A stretch of DNA of 64,000 bases from an uncultured Bacilli bacterium (lineage in GTDB: Bacteria; Bacillota_I; Bacilli_A; RF39; UBA660): the NCBI GenBank assembly GCA_934102335.1, contig CAKOSP010000002.1:124001-188000 (forward strand), in the 5' to 3' direction. Both the position numbers and the translations under genes were made by a program. Of this stretch, positions 52,677-62,325 are shown piece by piece; position 1 is the stretch's first letter, and every line of letters begins with the position of its first letter. The notes beneath the pieces are model-generated. The model saw nothing but the letters and a program-made list of their open reading frames with translations, ran no database searches and had not been told where the DNA came from.

Positions 52677-53127
52677 CAAAATTCACGTCGCAGTATATAG
52701 TATATTCGTTTCCTAATACATCTTTATAAGTACATTCGCAATCTTCAGTTCCAGGTTCACAATCACATATTGCCTTACTGCATCTATCAATATAAGTAGA
52801 TGGCTCATATGCTCCCCATTCTTTAGCAAATGCCATTATAAATGCTATTAATGATCCAATAGTTATTACCTTTAACACAGCTATTATAATACCGGCAATA
52901 GCTAGTCCTTTTCCATCTTCATCTGTATTTTTATTTATTTGGGAAATACCAATAATCCCAAGTATAATTGGGGTTATGGTTAGAAAAAAAGATGCTATAA
53001 ATCCAGCTAAACAAGCCCCATTGGTTTTTTTCATTGGTTTATTTACTTTTTCTGTACTTTTTCCACAATTTGTACAAAATTTGCTTCCTTCTGATAATTC
53101 TTTTCCACAATTACTACAATATTTCAT
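52666..53127 (-). CDS. Zinc-ribbon plus DUF4190-like membrane protein
   Basis: 153 aa. N-terminal zinc ribbon YCSNCGKELSEGSKFCTNCG, linker, two TM helices separated by a tight loop (about 40-65 and 78-103, with GISQINKNTDEDGKGLAIAGII typical of DUF4190). The C-terminus has six cysteines (DRCSKAICDCEPGTEDCEC), outside the membrane. Twelve bases downstream of pheT; may be a passenger of the pheST T-box operon. AAAGGAG site. Confidence 0.78.
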   Translation of the reverse strand: MKYCSNCGKELSEGSKFCTNCGKSTEKVNKPMKKTNGACLAGFIASFFLTITPIILGIIGISQINKNTDEDGKGLAIAGIIIAVLKVITIGSLIAFIMAFAKEWGAYEPSTYIDRCSKAICDCEPGTEDCECTYKDVLGNEYTIYCDVNFERA

Positions 53128-53138
53128 TTTAACTCCTT

Positions 53139-55466
53139 TTATTCTACTATTGACAAATTATTATCTTTTATATGAGATATAAATCTTTCTTTAAACTTTT
53201 GCAAATCAGTTTGCTCTAAAGTTTTAGTGTTACTTCCAACTGTATATCTTATTGTATATTTATTATCATATATAGATACCAATTCAAGTTTTTTTATCAA
53301 ATTACTTTTAAAATTTTCTAAAACTTCTTTTAAAGCGTTATACTTTTCACCTTTATTTAAAATAACAGTGTAATCTAAAGTAACAACAGGATATTTGCTT
53401 ATATCTTTTGCCAATATTTTATTATAATTAACGTTTACCCATTTATCAAAATCAATATCAATGCAGATAATAGATTTTTTCTTAGCAATTTTATTGGTTA
53501 TAGATTTTTTTAATACATTTATTGTACCCGTTATTTCATTTTCTAGATTAATATTTTTGCTTAAAGTCTTTTCATAATAATCTTTTACTTCTTCATTATT
53601 CGTAAAATCAACTATAGCGTTTTTCTGATTATTATATATATAGTATACTATATTTTTAGCCTCTGTATATATCTTTTCTAAGTTTTTTTCATCATCTGCA
53701 AGAATTATGCTTAATACTCTTTTATTTTCATTATTTTTAATAATAGTTCCAATCTCAAAAATTTTAAATGAACTAAAATTCTTAAAATTTAATTTCACAA
53801 TATTTAATAAAGAAAAACTTAAATCATCTCTTAAAATATTATTTTCGGTTTTTCCTAGTAATTTAACACCCTCTTTTTCAATATTTAATTCTTTTAATAG
53901 TGTTGAGTCATACCATATATAACTATTTACTTCGTTCATATCGTATTTTTCTGCTAAAAGTTTTTTAACGTTATACTCTTGAGAAAATACATTTTCAAGT
54001 TCAGTACTAATTAAATCAAGTTTTAAAGCTTTTGGGGTAAAGTTTTCAAGACCATATAATCTAGCTAATTCTTCAATTAAATCTTGTTCTATGTTAATAT
54101 CTTTACTATGTCTAAAAGTAGGAACATCTACTTCATAATAGTCATCTTTTACTGTAACTTTAAACTCTATTTTTTCTAACAATTCTTTTACTAAAGTATC
54201 AGTTAAACTATCACCCATGTATTTTTTTAAAGTGCTTTTTTTCAAATTAATTGTAATAGGTTCTAATTTTTGGGGATATATATCTGTTAAATTACTTTCA
54301 AGCGTCATATCAGGATTTTGATCTTTTAATAATTTGGCAAATCTTTTAGAGGCAATTATTGCCAGATTTGGATCAAGTGATTTTTCATATCTAGCACTTG
54401 CTTCAGTTCTTAATCCTAAAGCTACTGCAGTTTTTCTAATTGATCCAGCATTAAATGTTGCACTTTCTAAAAATATTGAATCAGTATCATCTAATATCTC
54501 ACTATCTAATCCACCCATAACGCCTGCAATACCAAAATATTTATCATCATTTTTTATCATTAACATGTCTTTGGTTAATTTTCTTTCAATGCCATCCAAA
54601 GTTTTATAAGTGTCATTATCTTTAGCTTTACCAACTTCTATTTTTTTTACAACTCTTGAATCAAATGCATGCATTGGTTGGCCTAACTCTAACATAACAT
54701 AATTTGTTAAATCTACTAATAATGAGATTGAACGCATTCCAGCATAATATAAAAATATTTGCATATCAAGTGGGGTTTCATTATTTTTAATATTGCCAAT
54801 TTTCAAACCACAATATCTGTAACATAATGTTGGATCTGTAATCTTAATATCTAAATCTTTTTTATCATTTGGTACATCTAAGGTATCTAAAGGAAGTAAC
54901 TCATGATTTGTTATGGCAGCGACTTCTCTGGCTATACCATAATGTCCCCATAAATCAGGTCTATTGGTTAGAGATTTATTATCTATTTCTACAATTATAT
55001 CTTCAATAGGTAAGTACTCTTTTATATCCATTCCAATCGGAGCATTTTTTGGAAGTTCAATAATTCCTGAGTGGTCATCGCCTATTCCTAATTCTTTTTT
55101 ACTACAGCACATTCCATTAGATACTATACCTCTTAAAGGTATTGCAGTAATTTCAAAACCATCAATATGTCCACCCACTTTAATAAAAGCTGTTTTTAAT
55201 CCTACCCTTACATTAGGAGCTCCACAAACTACTTGAACTAAATCTTTTTCTCCACAATCAACTTGTAAAACATGCATATGGTCACTATCCGGATGTTCTT
55301 CGCATTTTTTTATTTCTGCTACAACCACATTATCAATTTGCTTGCCTACTTCTTTTACATCTTCGACTTCTGCGGTTCTTATCGTAAATAAATCCCAAGT
55401 TTTTAACCAGTCAATTGTTTCACTATCTTTTAAATATTTTTTTAATCTATTACATGAAATTAACAT
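53139..55466 (-). CDS. pheT: Phenylalanyl-tRNA synthetase beta subunit
   Basis: 775 aa. N-terminal OB (tRNA-binding) domain, B3/B4 editing domain, B5 domain, catalytic-like core and FDX-ACB anticodon domain at the C-terminus (VSIYDNKYTIRYTVGSNTKTL). Pairs with the alpha subunit. TTAGGAGG site, 10 bases after pheS. Slightly below the usual 790-800 aa. Confidence 0.97.
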   Translation of the reverse strand: MLISCNRLKKYLKDSETIDWLKTWDLFTIRTAEVEDVKEVGKQIDNVVVAEIKKCEEHPDSDHMHVLQVDCGEKDLVQVVCGAPNVRVGLKTAFIKVGGHIDGFEITAIPLRGIVSNGMCCSKKELGIGDDHSGIIELPKNAPIGMDIKEYLPIEDIIVEIDNKSLTNRPDLWGHYGIAREVAAITNHELLPLDTLDVPNDKKDLDIKITDPTLCYRYCGLKIGNIKNNETPLDMQIFLYYAGMRSISLLVDLTNYVMLELGQPMHAFDSRVVKKIEVGKAKDNDTYKTLDGIERKLTKDMLMIKNDDKYFGIAGVMGGLDSEILDDTDSIFLESATFNAGSIRKTAVALGLRTEASARYEKSLDPNLAIIASKRFAKLLKDQNPDMTLESNLTDIYPQKLEPITINLKKSTLKKYMGDSLTDTLVKELLEKIEFKVTVKDDYYEVDVPTFRHSKDINIEQDLIEELARLYGLENFTPKALKLDLISTELENVFSQEYNVKKLLAEKYDMNEVNSYIWYDSTLLKELNIEKEGVKLLGKTENNILRDDLSFSLLNIVKLNFKNFSSFKIFEIGTIIKNNENKRVLSIILADDEKNLEKIYTEAKNIVYYIYNNQKNAIVDFTNNEEVKDYYEKTLSKNINLENEITGTINVLKKSITNKIAKKKSIICIDIDFDKWVNVNYNKILAKDISKYPVVTLDYTVILNKGEKYNALKEVLENFKSNLIKKLELVSIYDNKYTIRYTVGSNTKTLEQTDLQKFKERFISHIKDNNLSIVE

Positions 55467-55475
55467 TTTAACCTC

Positions 55476-56483
55476 CTAATTTATTTTGAAATTTTCTAGA
55501 TATCTAATATCGCCTGAATTTAATACTCTTATATCGTTTATTTTATATTTCATCATTGCTAATCTTGTCAAACCAATTCCAAAAGCAAATCCAGTATATT
55601 TTTCTGGATCTATTCCACCAGCTTTTAAAACATTAGGGTGTACCATACCACCTGGTATTAATTCAATCCAACCCTCGTTTTTACATGTTGGGCATCCTTT
55701 ACCACCACAAATGGTACAGCTTATATCCATTTCATAGCTTGGTTCAGTAAATGGGAAAAAACCTGGTCTTAGTCTAACCTTGATTTCTTGTTTTAAGACC
55801 TCACTTAAGACTTGTTGCATTACATACATTAGATTTTCTATAGAAACATTTTCATCAATTACCATACCTTCAAGTTGAAAGAAAGTGTTTTCATGATTAG
55901 CATCTAAATCTTCATTTCTAAAAGTTCTTCCCGGAGCGCAAACCCTAAGTGGTGCACCATATTTTTCCATAGCATGAATTTGATTGTCACTTGTTTGTGT
56001 TCTAAGAAGCATACCATTATCTAAATAATAAGTATCTTGCATATCTCTTGCTGGGTGATCTTTTGGAATATTCAAAGCTTCGAAATTATAATATTCACTT
56101 TCCATCTCTGGACCGGTTACTACAGTAAATCCCATACGTTTTAATATGTCAGTTACTTCTTTAGCAACAATTGTTACTGGATGTAAAGAGCCAATTTTAC
56201 TGGTACATGGTAAAGTATCATCAAATTCTATAGTTGTAAGATTGCTTAAATTTTCTATTGCTTCAGTAAATAAATTTTCTATTTGTTGTTTGGTTTTATT
56301 AAGAAGTGGTCCGCATTTTTTCTTATCTTCAATTTCCATATTTTTTAATTCACTTAAATAAGTGTTAAGTAAACTAGTTTTACCTAAAGTTTTAGATTTT
56401 AAATTAAGTATGTCTGCTTCTTTTGTAAGAAGTTTTAATTCTTTTTCTGTTTGTAATAATAGATCATTTAGTTTTTCTTCCAT
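55476..56483 (-). CDS. pheS: Phenylalanyl-tRNA synthetase alpha subunit
   Basis: 335 aa from ATG at 56483 (AGGAGG upstream; a longer frame to 56507 lies in the terminator). Class II motifs: HPVTIVAKEVTDILKRMGF, GPEMESEYYNFEALNIPKDHPARDMQDT, and FAFGIGLTRLAMMKY. Contains an insertion with CTICGGKGCPTCKNEGW, a cysteine cluster that may bind zinc. Controlled by the T-box upstream. Confidence 0.97.
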   Translation of the reverse strand: MEEKLNDLLLQTEKELKLLTKEADILNLKSKTLGKTSLLNTYLSELKNMEIEDKKKCGPLLNKTKQQIENLFTEAIENLSNLTTIEFDDTLPCTSKIGSLHPVTIVAKEVTDILKRMGFTVVTGPEMESEYYNFEALNIPKDHPARDMQDTYYLDNGMLLRTQTSDNQIHAMEKYGAPLRVCAPGRTFRNEDLDANHENTFFQLEGMVIDENVSIENLMYVMQQVLSEVLKQEIKVRLRPGFFPFTEPSYEMDISCTICGGKGCPTCKNEGWIELIPGGMVHPNVLKAGGIDPEKYTGFAFGIGLTRLAMMKYKINDIRVLNSGDIRYLENFKIN

Positions 56484-56489
56484 TTTTCC

Positions 56490-56700
56490 TCCTAAAATAA
56501 AAATCATAAATTAAAGCAAGGACGAGACGAACCCGCGGTACCACCTTAATTTATGATTATTCATACACTTTTAACTTTAACGGGTTAATCCGCTATTTAT
56601 TCCCTATTTGAAATTCATTTTACAAAATATTATAATCTTACACCCAATGATTACTCTCTTTAAATACTTTAGTAAAACTACTTAGAATAGTTCTTCATAA
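56490..56700 (-). promoter_or_regulatory. T-box leader, phenylalanine type
   Basis: Antiterminator core AAGGTGGTACCGCGGG (56549-56534); an alternative terminator pairs ATCATAAATTAA with TTAATTTATGAT plus T run. Specifier loop GAATTTC (56616-56610) gives UUU or UUC, both phenylalanine. AGTA-type and AAAGAGAGTAA elements lie upstream. Confidence 0.93.
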
Positions 56701-56748
56701 ATAATTACGCTTATATTCTAACAACTTTCTAATAAATTATCAAGTATT

Positions 56749-56973
56749 TTATAATCTAATAAGCTCTTTTAATATTTTTTTGTCTTCAACTATATTTATA
56801 TATTGTTCTTGACCTTCTTCTTCAGTTGTTAAAAATATTAAGTCATTTGGATTAATTTTTTTATTATTATCAACAGCAAATGCTAAGTAGTATTCTTTTT
56901 TACTATATTTGAAAACTTTTAAAATTAAATAATTTTTATCATTTTCTAGATGCATTATACTATTTAATTTCAT
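56749..56973 (-). CDS. DUF1292-like protein
   Basis: 74 aa from the ATG at 56973 (GGTGATACTA upstream), with the beta-meander YLILKVFKYSKKEYYLAFAVDNNKKINPNDL and an acidic C-terminal helix, as in DUF1292. It overlaps the end of the coiled-coil gene at 56960 by 14 bases; compare the DUF1292/coiled-coil pair at 29040-30026. Confidence 0.65.
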   Translation of the reverse strand: MKLNSIMHLENDKNYLILKVFKYSKKEYYLAFAVDNNKKINPNDLIFLTTEEEGQEQYINIVEDKKILKELIRL

Positions 56974-58708
56974 TAGTATCACCAATTAAACTTAAGATTT
57001 CATTAAATCCAATATCTTCTGGTTCTTTTTCATAATTAGTTGGTTCTGGCTTTTGTTCAGATTCTTTTTTAGGTTCTTCAATATCAACTATTTTTAATCT
57101 TTTTTTCTTTGGCTGAGTTGATTCTTTTATTTGCAAGGTTTCTGTTTTTTCTGGTTCTGATATTGATTTAATTTCATGGTACTTTTGACTTCTGCTTAAT
57201 CTAGTTCTTTTAACGGGTTCATCAAAATCAAGAGAACCTAGCAAGCAATCAATGTCATTATAAATATCCTCGGGTGTTCTTTTATATTTTAATCTATTTT
57301 CAATATAATCTAGTTCTTTTTGTAAACTATTTAATTGGTCTTCATCTTCTATTTTTGATTTTTCATCTATTAATTTAGATTTTAAACTTAATTCTCTTTC
57401 TAATGATGTAATTTCATTATTTTTTTCGGCTATTTTCTTTTCTAAATTAGATACATTGTTTTCTAACATACAAGATAGATTTACTAAATATTCTAAATCA
57501 TCTGTTTGTTTTTCAATAGTTTTGTTAATAGTATTTAACTCTTTTTGATAACTTTTTATTGAAGCAATTAAATTAACTGAATTATTATTATCATTTAACT
57601 CTTCTAGCTGTTCAATATTTTCCATAATATCTTTTTTGTTTTCTTCAGATGCTGTTATTTCCAACTTTAATTCTATTACTGATTTATTATCTATATCATC
57701 TATCATCGTTTTTATTGACATTGTTCTATTCTTTAGTTCATTAACAAAATCAGTTAAATAATCAATTCGAGATTCTAAACATGTGTTTTCTTTGGTTTTA
57801 TACTCTTTGTTTCCTATGTCATTTTTCTTATTTTCAATTTCTGCTCTTAACTCGTCGCGCTTAGTTTGTAATTTATTAACATTTTTCTCTTTAATATCCG
57901 GAATTTCCTCAATTACTGATACTAACTCCTTTATTTTAGAAATGGCCTCAGTAACTGACCCCTCTATAATTATCTTTTTAGCTTCAATGGCTAAATTTGC
58001 AGGGTCAGTTAGGAGTTGAAGCTTTTGATGTTCATAATTAGAAAGTTTTTCATTTAATTCGCTTAAATAATCTTCATCCATTCTCTTAGCTTCATAATCA
58101 TAGTAATTTTTTTCATTAGCTAATTCCTTTTGTGTATCTGTTAGTTTTTGTTTTTCTTCTTCAAGTTTTTCAATTAATTCTTGTTTAGATGTTGATAACA
58201 AGTCTAGTTCTTTTTCAATTTCTGATTTGCATAATAAAGCCTGATCTTTATCGTCTTCTAATAGATGCAATTTATTTGTTGTTTCTGCAATTAAATCCTC
58301 ATAAATATTTTTGGCATCTTCATTTTTTAAAATGTTTTGTTTTTGTTTTAAAATTTTAACTAGTTTTTCATAATCAGCAATTGTTGATTGAGTTTTATCT
58401 AAGCTAACATGATTTTCCTTTTCTTTTGCAAGTGCATCTTGTAGGTGAACTTCAATTTCTTCTAAAGCATCTTGTGTACTAGCTATTCTTTTTTTTAAGT
58501 TTATCTCAACATTCTTGTCCATCATTTGAGAGGAGATGTCAAAATATTTTGAATCATTTATGCTACTTTCAAATTTTTTTATTGTATTATTAATTCTGGT
58601 AATTTTCTTGTTTACATCTGCCAATTCTAATTCTAAACTTTCAGTTGTAAACTGTGAATTACTCATTGATACTAGTTCATCAAGAAGTATAAATATTTTT
58701 TCTTTCAT
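56960..58708 (-). CDS. Long coiled-coil protein, function unknown
   Basis: 582 aa, mostly continuous coiled coil (heptads from about 20 to 480) with an acidic, Pro/Lys/Glu-rich C-terminal tail (EPKKESEQKPEPTNYEKEPE). No Walker motifs, so not an SMC ATPase. No signal peptide or TM. Start is ATG at 58708 after GAGGG; GTG at 58717 is possible. Structural or scaffolding role likely; followed in an overlap by DUF1292. Confidence 0.7.
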   Translation of the reverse strand: MKEKIFILLDELVSMSNSQFTTESLELELADVNKKITRINNTIKKFESSINDSKYFDISSQMMDKNVEINLKKRIASTQDALEEIEVHLQDALAKEKENHVSLDKTQSTIADYEKLVKILKQKQNILKNEDAKNIYEDLIAETTNKLHLLEDDKDQALLCKSEIEKELDLLSTSKQELIEKLEEEKQKLTDTQKELANEKNYYDYEAKRMDEDYLSELNEKLSNYEHQKLQLLTDPANLAIEAKKIIIEGSVTEAISKIKELVSVIEEIPDIKEKNVNKLQTKRDELRAEIENKKNDIGNKEYKTKENTCLESRIDYLTDFVNELKNRTMSIKTMIDDIDNKSVIELKLEITASEENKKDIMENIEQLEELNDNNNSVNLIASIKSYQKELNTINKTIEKQTDDLEYLVNLSCMLENNVSNLEKKIAEKNNEITSLERELSLKSKLIDEKSKIEDEDQLNSLQKELDYIENRLKYKRTPEDIYNDIDCLLGSLDFDEPVKRTRLSRSQKYHEIKSISEPEKTETLQIKESTQPKKKRLKIVDIEEPKKESEQKPEPTNYEKEPEDIGFNEILSLIGDTNEIK

Positions 58709-58859
58709 CAAATGCACCCTCTTTATATTCTATATATAATAAATATATCATAGAAGTCTTGGTTTTACAATCATAATTAATTTTATTTGAAACTATACAA
58801 TTTGTATACTTTCATGTAATTTATATTAAATTCTGAGATAATTACATTGGTGATTGAAA

Positions 58860-59096
58860 ATGCTAGGCGAATATTTAAAATACATGAGAATTTCTAGAGG
58901 TATAACTCAAAAAGATTTGGCTAAGAAACTGTTTATTGCGCCATGTACTCTTTCACATTATGAAACTGGAAGTAGAATGGTACCTTATAGTCTATTCGAA
59001 AAATGTTTAAAAATTTTAAATTATAAAGTCACAATAATAGATTGTCAAAACGAAAAAGAAGTAACAAAAGTAGAAATTCAAAGAATAATAAAATAG
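58860..59096 (+). CDS. XRE-family helix-turn-helix regulator
   Basis: 78 aa. MLGEYLKYMRISRGITQKDL AKKLF and SHYETGSRMVP form a complete Cro/C1 helix-turn-helix. ATG at 58860 preceded by GGTGATTG. C-terminal ~15 residues are helical. Single gene convergent with sipW; divergent from the coiled-coil gene. Targets unknown. Confidence 0.9.
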   Translation: MLGEYLKYMRISRGITQKDLAKKLFIAPCTLSHYETGSRMVPYSLFEKCLKILNYKVTIIDCQNEKEVTKVEIQRIIK

Positions 59097-59118
59097 TGAA
59101 TTAAATTCACTATTTTTT
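59091..59118. terminator. Bidirectional terminator between the XRE gene and sipW
   Basis: AAATAGTGAATT / AATTCACTATTT hairpin with A and T runs between convergent genes. Confidence 0.85.
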
Positions 59119-59943
59119 ATTTTCTCCATTTGCAATATTTTGTAAATCCTTATAAATATCCTCTAAATTGTTGGTTAATGGTTTTGCCTGTGCCGGTTCT
59201 TTTTCAAAGGTAAATGGATTTAAGGATGCTAATGTAAATTTTTCTTTGTTTCCGTATTCATCTTTATATCCATGTAATGGTAAGTAAAGTGGTTTTCTTT
59301 TTATTGGCATAAATAAGATATTTTTCTTTTTCTTGTTATTTTTACTAGTAATTTTATTATTTGGTCCGATAACTTTTAATATTCTTAAAATGTCTTTAAT
59401 GATTACATATAGTGCTGGTACAACTACTACAAGCATCCATCCTGCTTTACTTGCAATAAAAAATTGTACTCTTCCTAATTGTGGAATTTTCATTAAAACT
59501 TTTCCTGTAACATTTGCATATTGTACTGCAACTGGATCAGCAACCATATTATTATCGCCTTTGGTTTTATATAGATAGTTTCCCTCACTATCAACCATTA
59601 CCTCTATTACTCTGTGCGTAACCGAAATAGATTTTCCTATTGTAAAATCGGTCGAGTTATAAGTTATTACATCATTTACTTTTATGTCTTGGGGTTTGTC
59701 TACTTTTGTGTTTACTACTACATCATAAACATTAATTGTTGGTACCATACTGGGACTAATTATTGTATATAAGAAGAAAGCTGGCTCATAACCTTTACCT
59801 TTTTTTTCATAAATTTTGGTTGCTACAAAATAGTATACAAGTAAAATAGCACATATTATTAACAATGCAAAAATAACCCAGCTGACTATTGTAGTAGCTA
59901 GTTTTATTTTTTCCTTTAATGTAGTTTTAGTATCTGACTCCAT
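59110..59943 (-). CDS. sipW: SipW-type (ER-type) signal peptidase I
   Basis: 277 aa. TM at about 17-40, SPSMVPTI with nucleophile Ser65, then SVTHRVIEV with His110 in the place of the usual bacterial Lys, and KTKGDNN with Asp130: the Ser/His ER-type arrangement of SipW. A second TM at about 168-190, then a long cytoplasmic tail (about 90 aa, PLYLPLHGYKDEYGNK) not found in Bacillus SipW. It probably cleaves the two TasA-like proteins at 47662-49450, ten kb away. Site AGGAAGGG. Confidence 0.92.
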   Translation of the reverse strand: MESDTKTTLKEKIKLATTIVSWVIFALLIICAILLVYYFVATKIYEKKGKGYEPAFFLYTIISPSMVPTINVYDVVVNTKVDKPQDIKVNDVITYNSTDFTIGKSISVTHRVIEVMVDSEGNYLYKTKGDNNMVADPVAVQYANVTGKVLMKIPQLGRVQFFIASKAGWMLVVVVPALYVIIKDILRILKVIGPNNKITSKNNKKKKNILFMPIKRKPLYLPLHGYKDEYGNKEKFTLASLNPFTFEKEPAQAKPLTNNLEDIYKDLQNIANGENKK

Positions 59944-60018
59944 AAAACCCTTCCTATTCTATTTTATTATAACCTAAATAATTTTAAATAACAATATTTT
60001 AAATTTACATTTACAATA

Positions 60019-60042
60019 AAAAAAACTAACTTTTCAGTTAGT
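60019..60042 (-). terminator. Terminator after tRNA-Cys
   Basis: ACTAAC / GTTAGT short stem with a run of eight T on the minus strand. Confidence 0.7.
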
Positions 60043-60054
60043 AATTTCATATAT

Positions 60055-60129
60055 TGGAGGAACCGATCGGATTTGAACCGATGATCAGGGTGTTGCAGAC
60101 CCACGCCTTAGCCACTTGGCTACGGTTCC
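60055..60129 (-). tRNA. tRNA-Cys (anticodon GCA)
   Basis: 75 nt with encoded CCA. Acceptor GGAACCG / CGGTTCC; loop TCTGCAA gives GCA; T-arm ATCGGTTCGAATCCGAT normal. Confidence 0.97.
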
Positions 60130-60182
60130 AGTTAGTACTTATCGCTAAGCACCTATTATTTTAGTATATTTTTTTCGTGGTG

Positions 60183-61787
60183 TCAACTTTTTAAACCGAT
60201 TCTATATTGTTTATTTCTTATTGTCGCTAATAAATTTATTTCATCAGCATCCGTTATACCATTAGACACTTTAAGAATAAATCCTTCATTAAAATTACTT
60301 GGTGTTACATTTACAATATTAGATATATACGTTGTGTCATTTTTAATATATTCAACTTTAAAAAAATTGTTAGCAAACTTGGTTTTAGCATTTTTATTTT
60401 GAAAATAAGCACAAGTTTCATCTATTTTAACAGTGCCAGTTAAAACCAGTAATGTTTCATTAGTGCTAGTTCTAGAAATTATGTCTTTAAATTCTCTGCA
60501 ATTATTTGAAGAAACACAAGCTTTATAATTATATATATATTTGTCTGTTAATTTATAATCATTAATTGTTATTGTAGTATTTAATAAATAGGTTCCAGAT
60601 AGGTTTAAAACTTGATTCAATCCTGTTTTTCCAATATCTGCAACTTCGTCTATTATTATTGGGTCTATATTTATTAATGCAGAAGTCACATAATATAAAT
60701 TAGATTTTTTTATAGCACCGGTATTCATCTTAACAAAAAATTTGTTATTTAAAATGTTAGTGTTTAATTCATAAGCAAATACATAAGTGTTTTTTGTTCC
60801 TGATACTATTGGTGAATCAGTAAATGGTAATGCATAATCCACAAAATTTGTACCAGCATCCAAAGATGGATTTATATAATCTGTATCTGTATAATAAATT
60901 TTCAAATTATCATATTGAAATTCTTTGTCTTTTAAGCCATTATTATTTATACTGACTTTTAGTAATAAATAATATTTATTGTTTTTTAGTTTATTACCAC
61001 CTGCATCTAAATTTGTGATTATAGCATCATCAACTGACATTGTAAATGTATCGTAAGAAAATAACTCGCCTAGATTTACCTTTTTAGTATAAGTTTGAAG
61101 TGAAGCAATTATAAAATAAATAATTAATCCTGTTAAAATTACTGAAGCAATAATAACCATCAATTTATTTTCTTTGATATAATATATAAACTCTCTTTTA
61201 AATCTATTAAAATTTCTTTGAGTTCGATAAGTTTCTAAGCCTAAAGATAGTTCTATTTCTTCACTATCACTTGAAGATATTTCTAAATCTTTTAAATCTC
61301 TTTGAAAATTAAATTGTTTTATGTTAAAGCCTAAAGCTCTAATACCGCATACAAAAACAAATAAAAATTGAGGAATGTAAGCTATTAAAGCTATATCTTT
61401 GTATGCTCTAGCTGAGGCGGCTGTAAAAGTCATTTCATTAAGTGATGATAGCGCATTTCTTCCAAGTATTAAAATTATAAATAATAAAGCATAATATATT
61501 GTGTAAAATAAATAAAAGTTTTTTCTTTTTTTCTTGTATGTAAATAGTGATAAAATTCCAACATTTATTAAAAAAATAAGAATTACTGCTATAAATAAAA
61601 TAAAGGGAATAACAGACGAAATCATATTCTCGCTTAAAGACGTTGAATAACTATTTTCTACATAAGATCTAAAAAAAGTAACGGCGGGTGTTGATTTATA
61701 TATTGTTATTGTTGATAATATAAATAAAAAAATGTGTATTAATCTAAAATGTTTAATAAAAAATGCATATGGTTTTTTTAGTATCAT
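60183..61787 (-). CDS. Polytopic membrane protein with C-terminal Ig-like extracellular domain
   Basis: 534 aa. Helices at about 12-32, 56-80, 90-112, 130-152, then a cytoplasmic loop, and a fifth helix at about 208-232. The remaining 300 residues are extracellular; the first part (MSVDDAIITNLDAGGNKLKNNKYYLLLKVSINNNG) looks like DUF4352. Cysteines in KACVSSNNCREF and ETCAYF. It lies upstream of sipW on the same strand with tRNA-Cys between. GAGGGGA site. Function unknown. Confidence 0.7.
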   Translation of the reverse strand: MILKKPYAFFIKHFRLIHIFLFILSTITIYKSTPAVTFFRSYVENSYSTSLSENMISSVIPFILFIAVILIFLINVGILSLFTYKKKRKNFYLFYTIYYALLFIILILGRNALSSLNEMTFTAASARAYKDIALIAYIPQFLFVFVCGIRALGFNIKQFNFQRDLKDLEISSSDSEEIELSLGLETYRTQRNFNRFKREFIYYIKENKLMVIIASVILTGLIIYFIIASLQTYTKKVNLGELFSYDTFTMSVDDAIITNLDAGGNKLKNNKYYLLLKVSINNNGLKDKEFQYDNLKIYYTDTDYINPSLDAGTNFVDYALPFTDSPIVSGTKNTYVFAYELNTNILNNKFFVKMNTGAIKKSNLYYVTSALINIDPIIIDEVADIGKTGLNQVLNLSGTYLLNTTITINDYKLTDKYIYNYKACVSSNNCREFKDIISRTSTNETLLVLTGTVKIDETCAYFQNKNAKTKFANNFFKVEYIKNDTTYISNIVNVTPSNFNEGFILKVSNGITDADEINLLATIRNKQYRIGLKS

Positions 61788-61815
61788 ATAACATCCCCTC
61801 GTATGTATTTTAACA

Positions 61816-61841
61816 CAAAAAAAAACAAGTGCCTAGCACTT
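61816..61841 (-). terminator. Terminator after the LysM gene
   Basis: AAGTGC-CTA-GCACTT hairpin with nine T downstream on the minus strand. Confidence 0.85.
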
Positions 61842-62292
61842 AATTTTTTTTGTTAACAATTATCTGCCCCGGAAGTAAATATATCGTTTTATTATGTCTT
61901 AATAATTGATCTTTTGTAGTTTTAAAAGTATTTGAAACTAAATCTAAAGTATCGCCATCTTTTGTTATATAGTAACTATATCCTGACTTTGGTATTAATA
62001 TTTCTTGATTAGGATAAATATAGTCTTGCATGTCTAAGCCATTAAGGCTTGCTAATAACTCTGGATTAATATTATATTTTTTTCCTATTTTATATAGTGA
62101 GTCACCACTTTCAATTTTGTAAACACTAAAGTATTCTTCGGCATTTTTAGGTACTATTATTTCTGTGCCCTCTCTTAAATTGTCAATATAAAATAAATTG
62201 TTTATATCTTTTAAAACATTTATATCTGTATTAAATCTTTCTGCTATATCTTTTAATGTTTCTCCATATTTAATAGTATACTTGTCAAACAT
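61840..62292 (-). CDS. LysM-repeat protein
   Basis: 150 aa made of three LysM domains (about 1-48, 52-98, 105-150): YTIKYGETLKDIAERFNTD, YKIESGDSLYKIGKKYNIN, YYITKDGDTLDLVSNTFKT. LysM binds peptidoglycan or chitin-like GlcNAc. No signal peptide, so it may be a spore coat/cortex-type protein (compare SafA, spoVID-type) or export-independent. TAGGATG site. Confidence 0.88.
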   Translation of the reverse strand: MFDKYTIKYGETLKDIAERFNTDINVLKDINNLFYIDNLREGTEIIVPKNAEEYFSVYKIESGDSLYKIGKKYNINPELLASLNGLDMQDYIYPNQEILIPKSGYSYYITKDGDTLDLVSNTFKTTKDQLLRHNKTIYLLPGQIIVNKKN

Positions 62293-62325
62293 TTTATCAC
62301 ATCCTAATATAGGATATGAATTACA

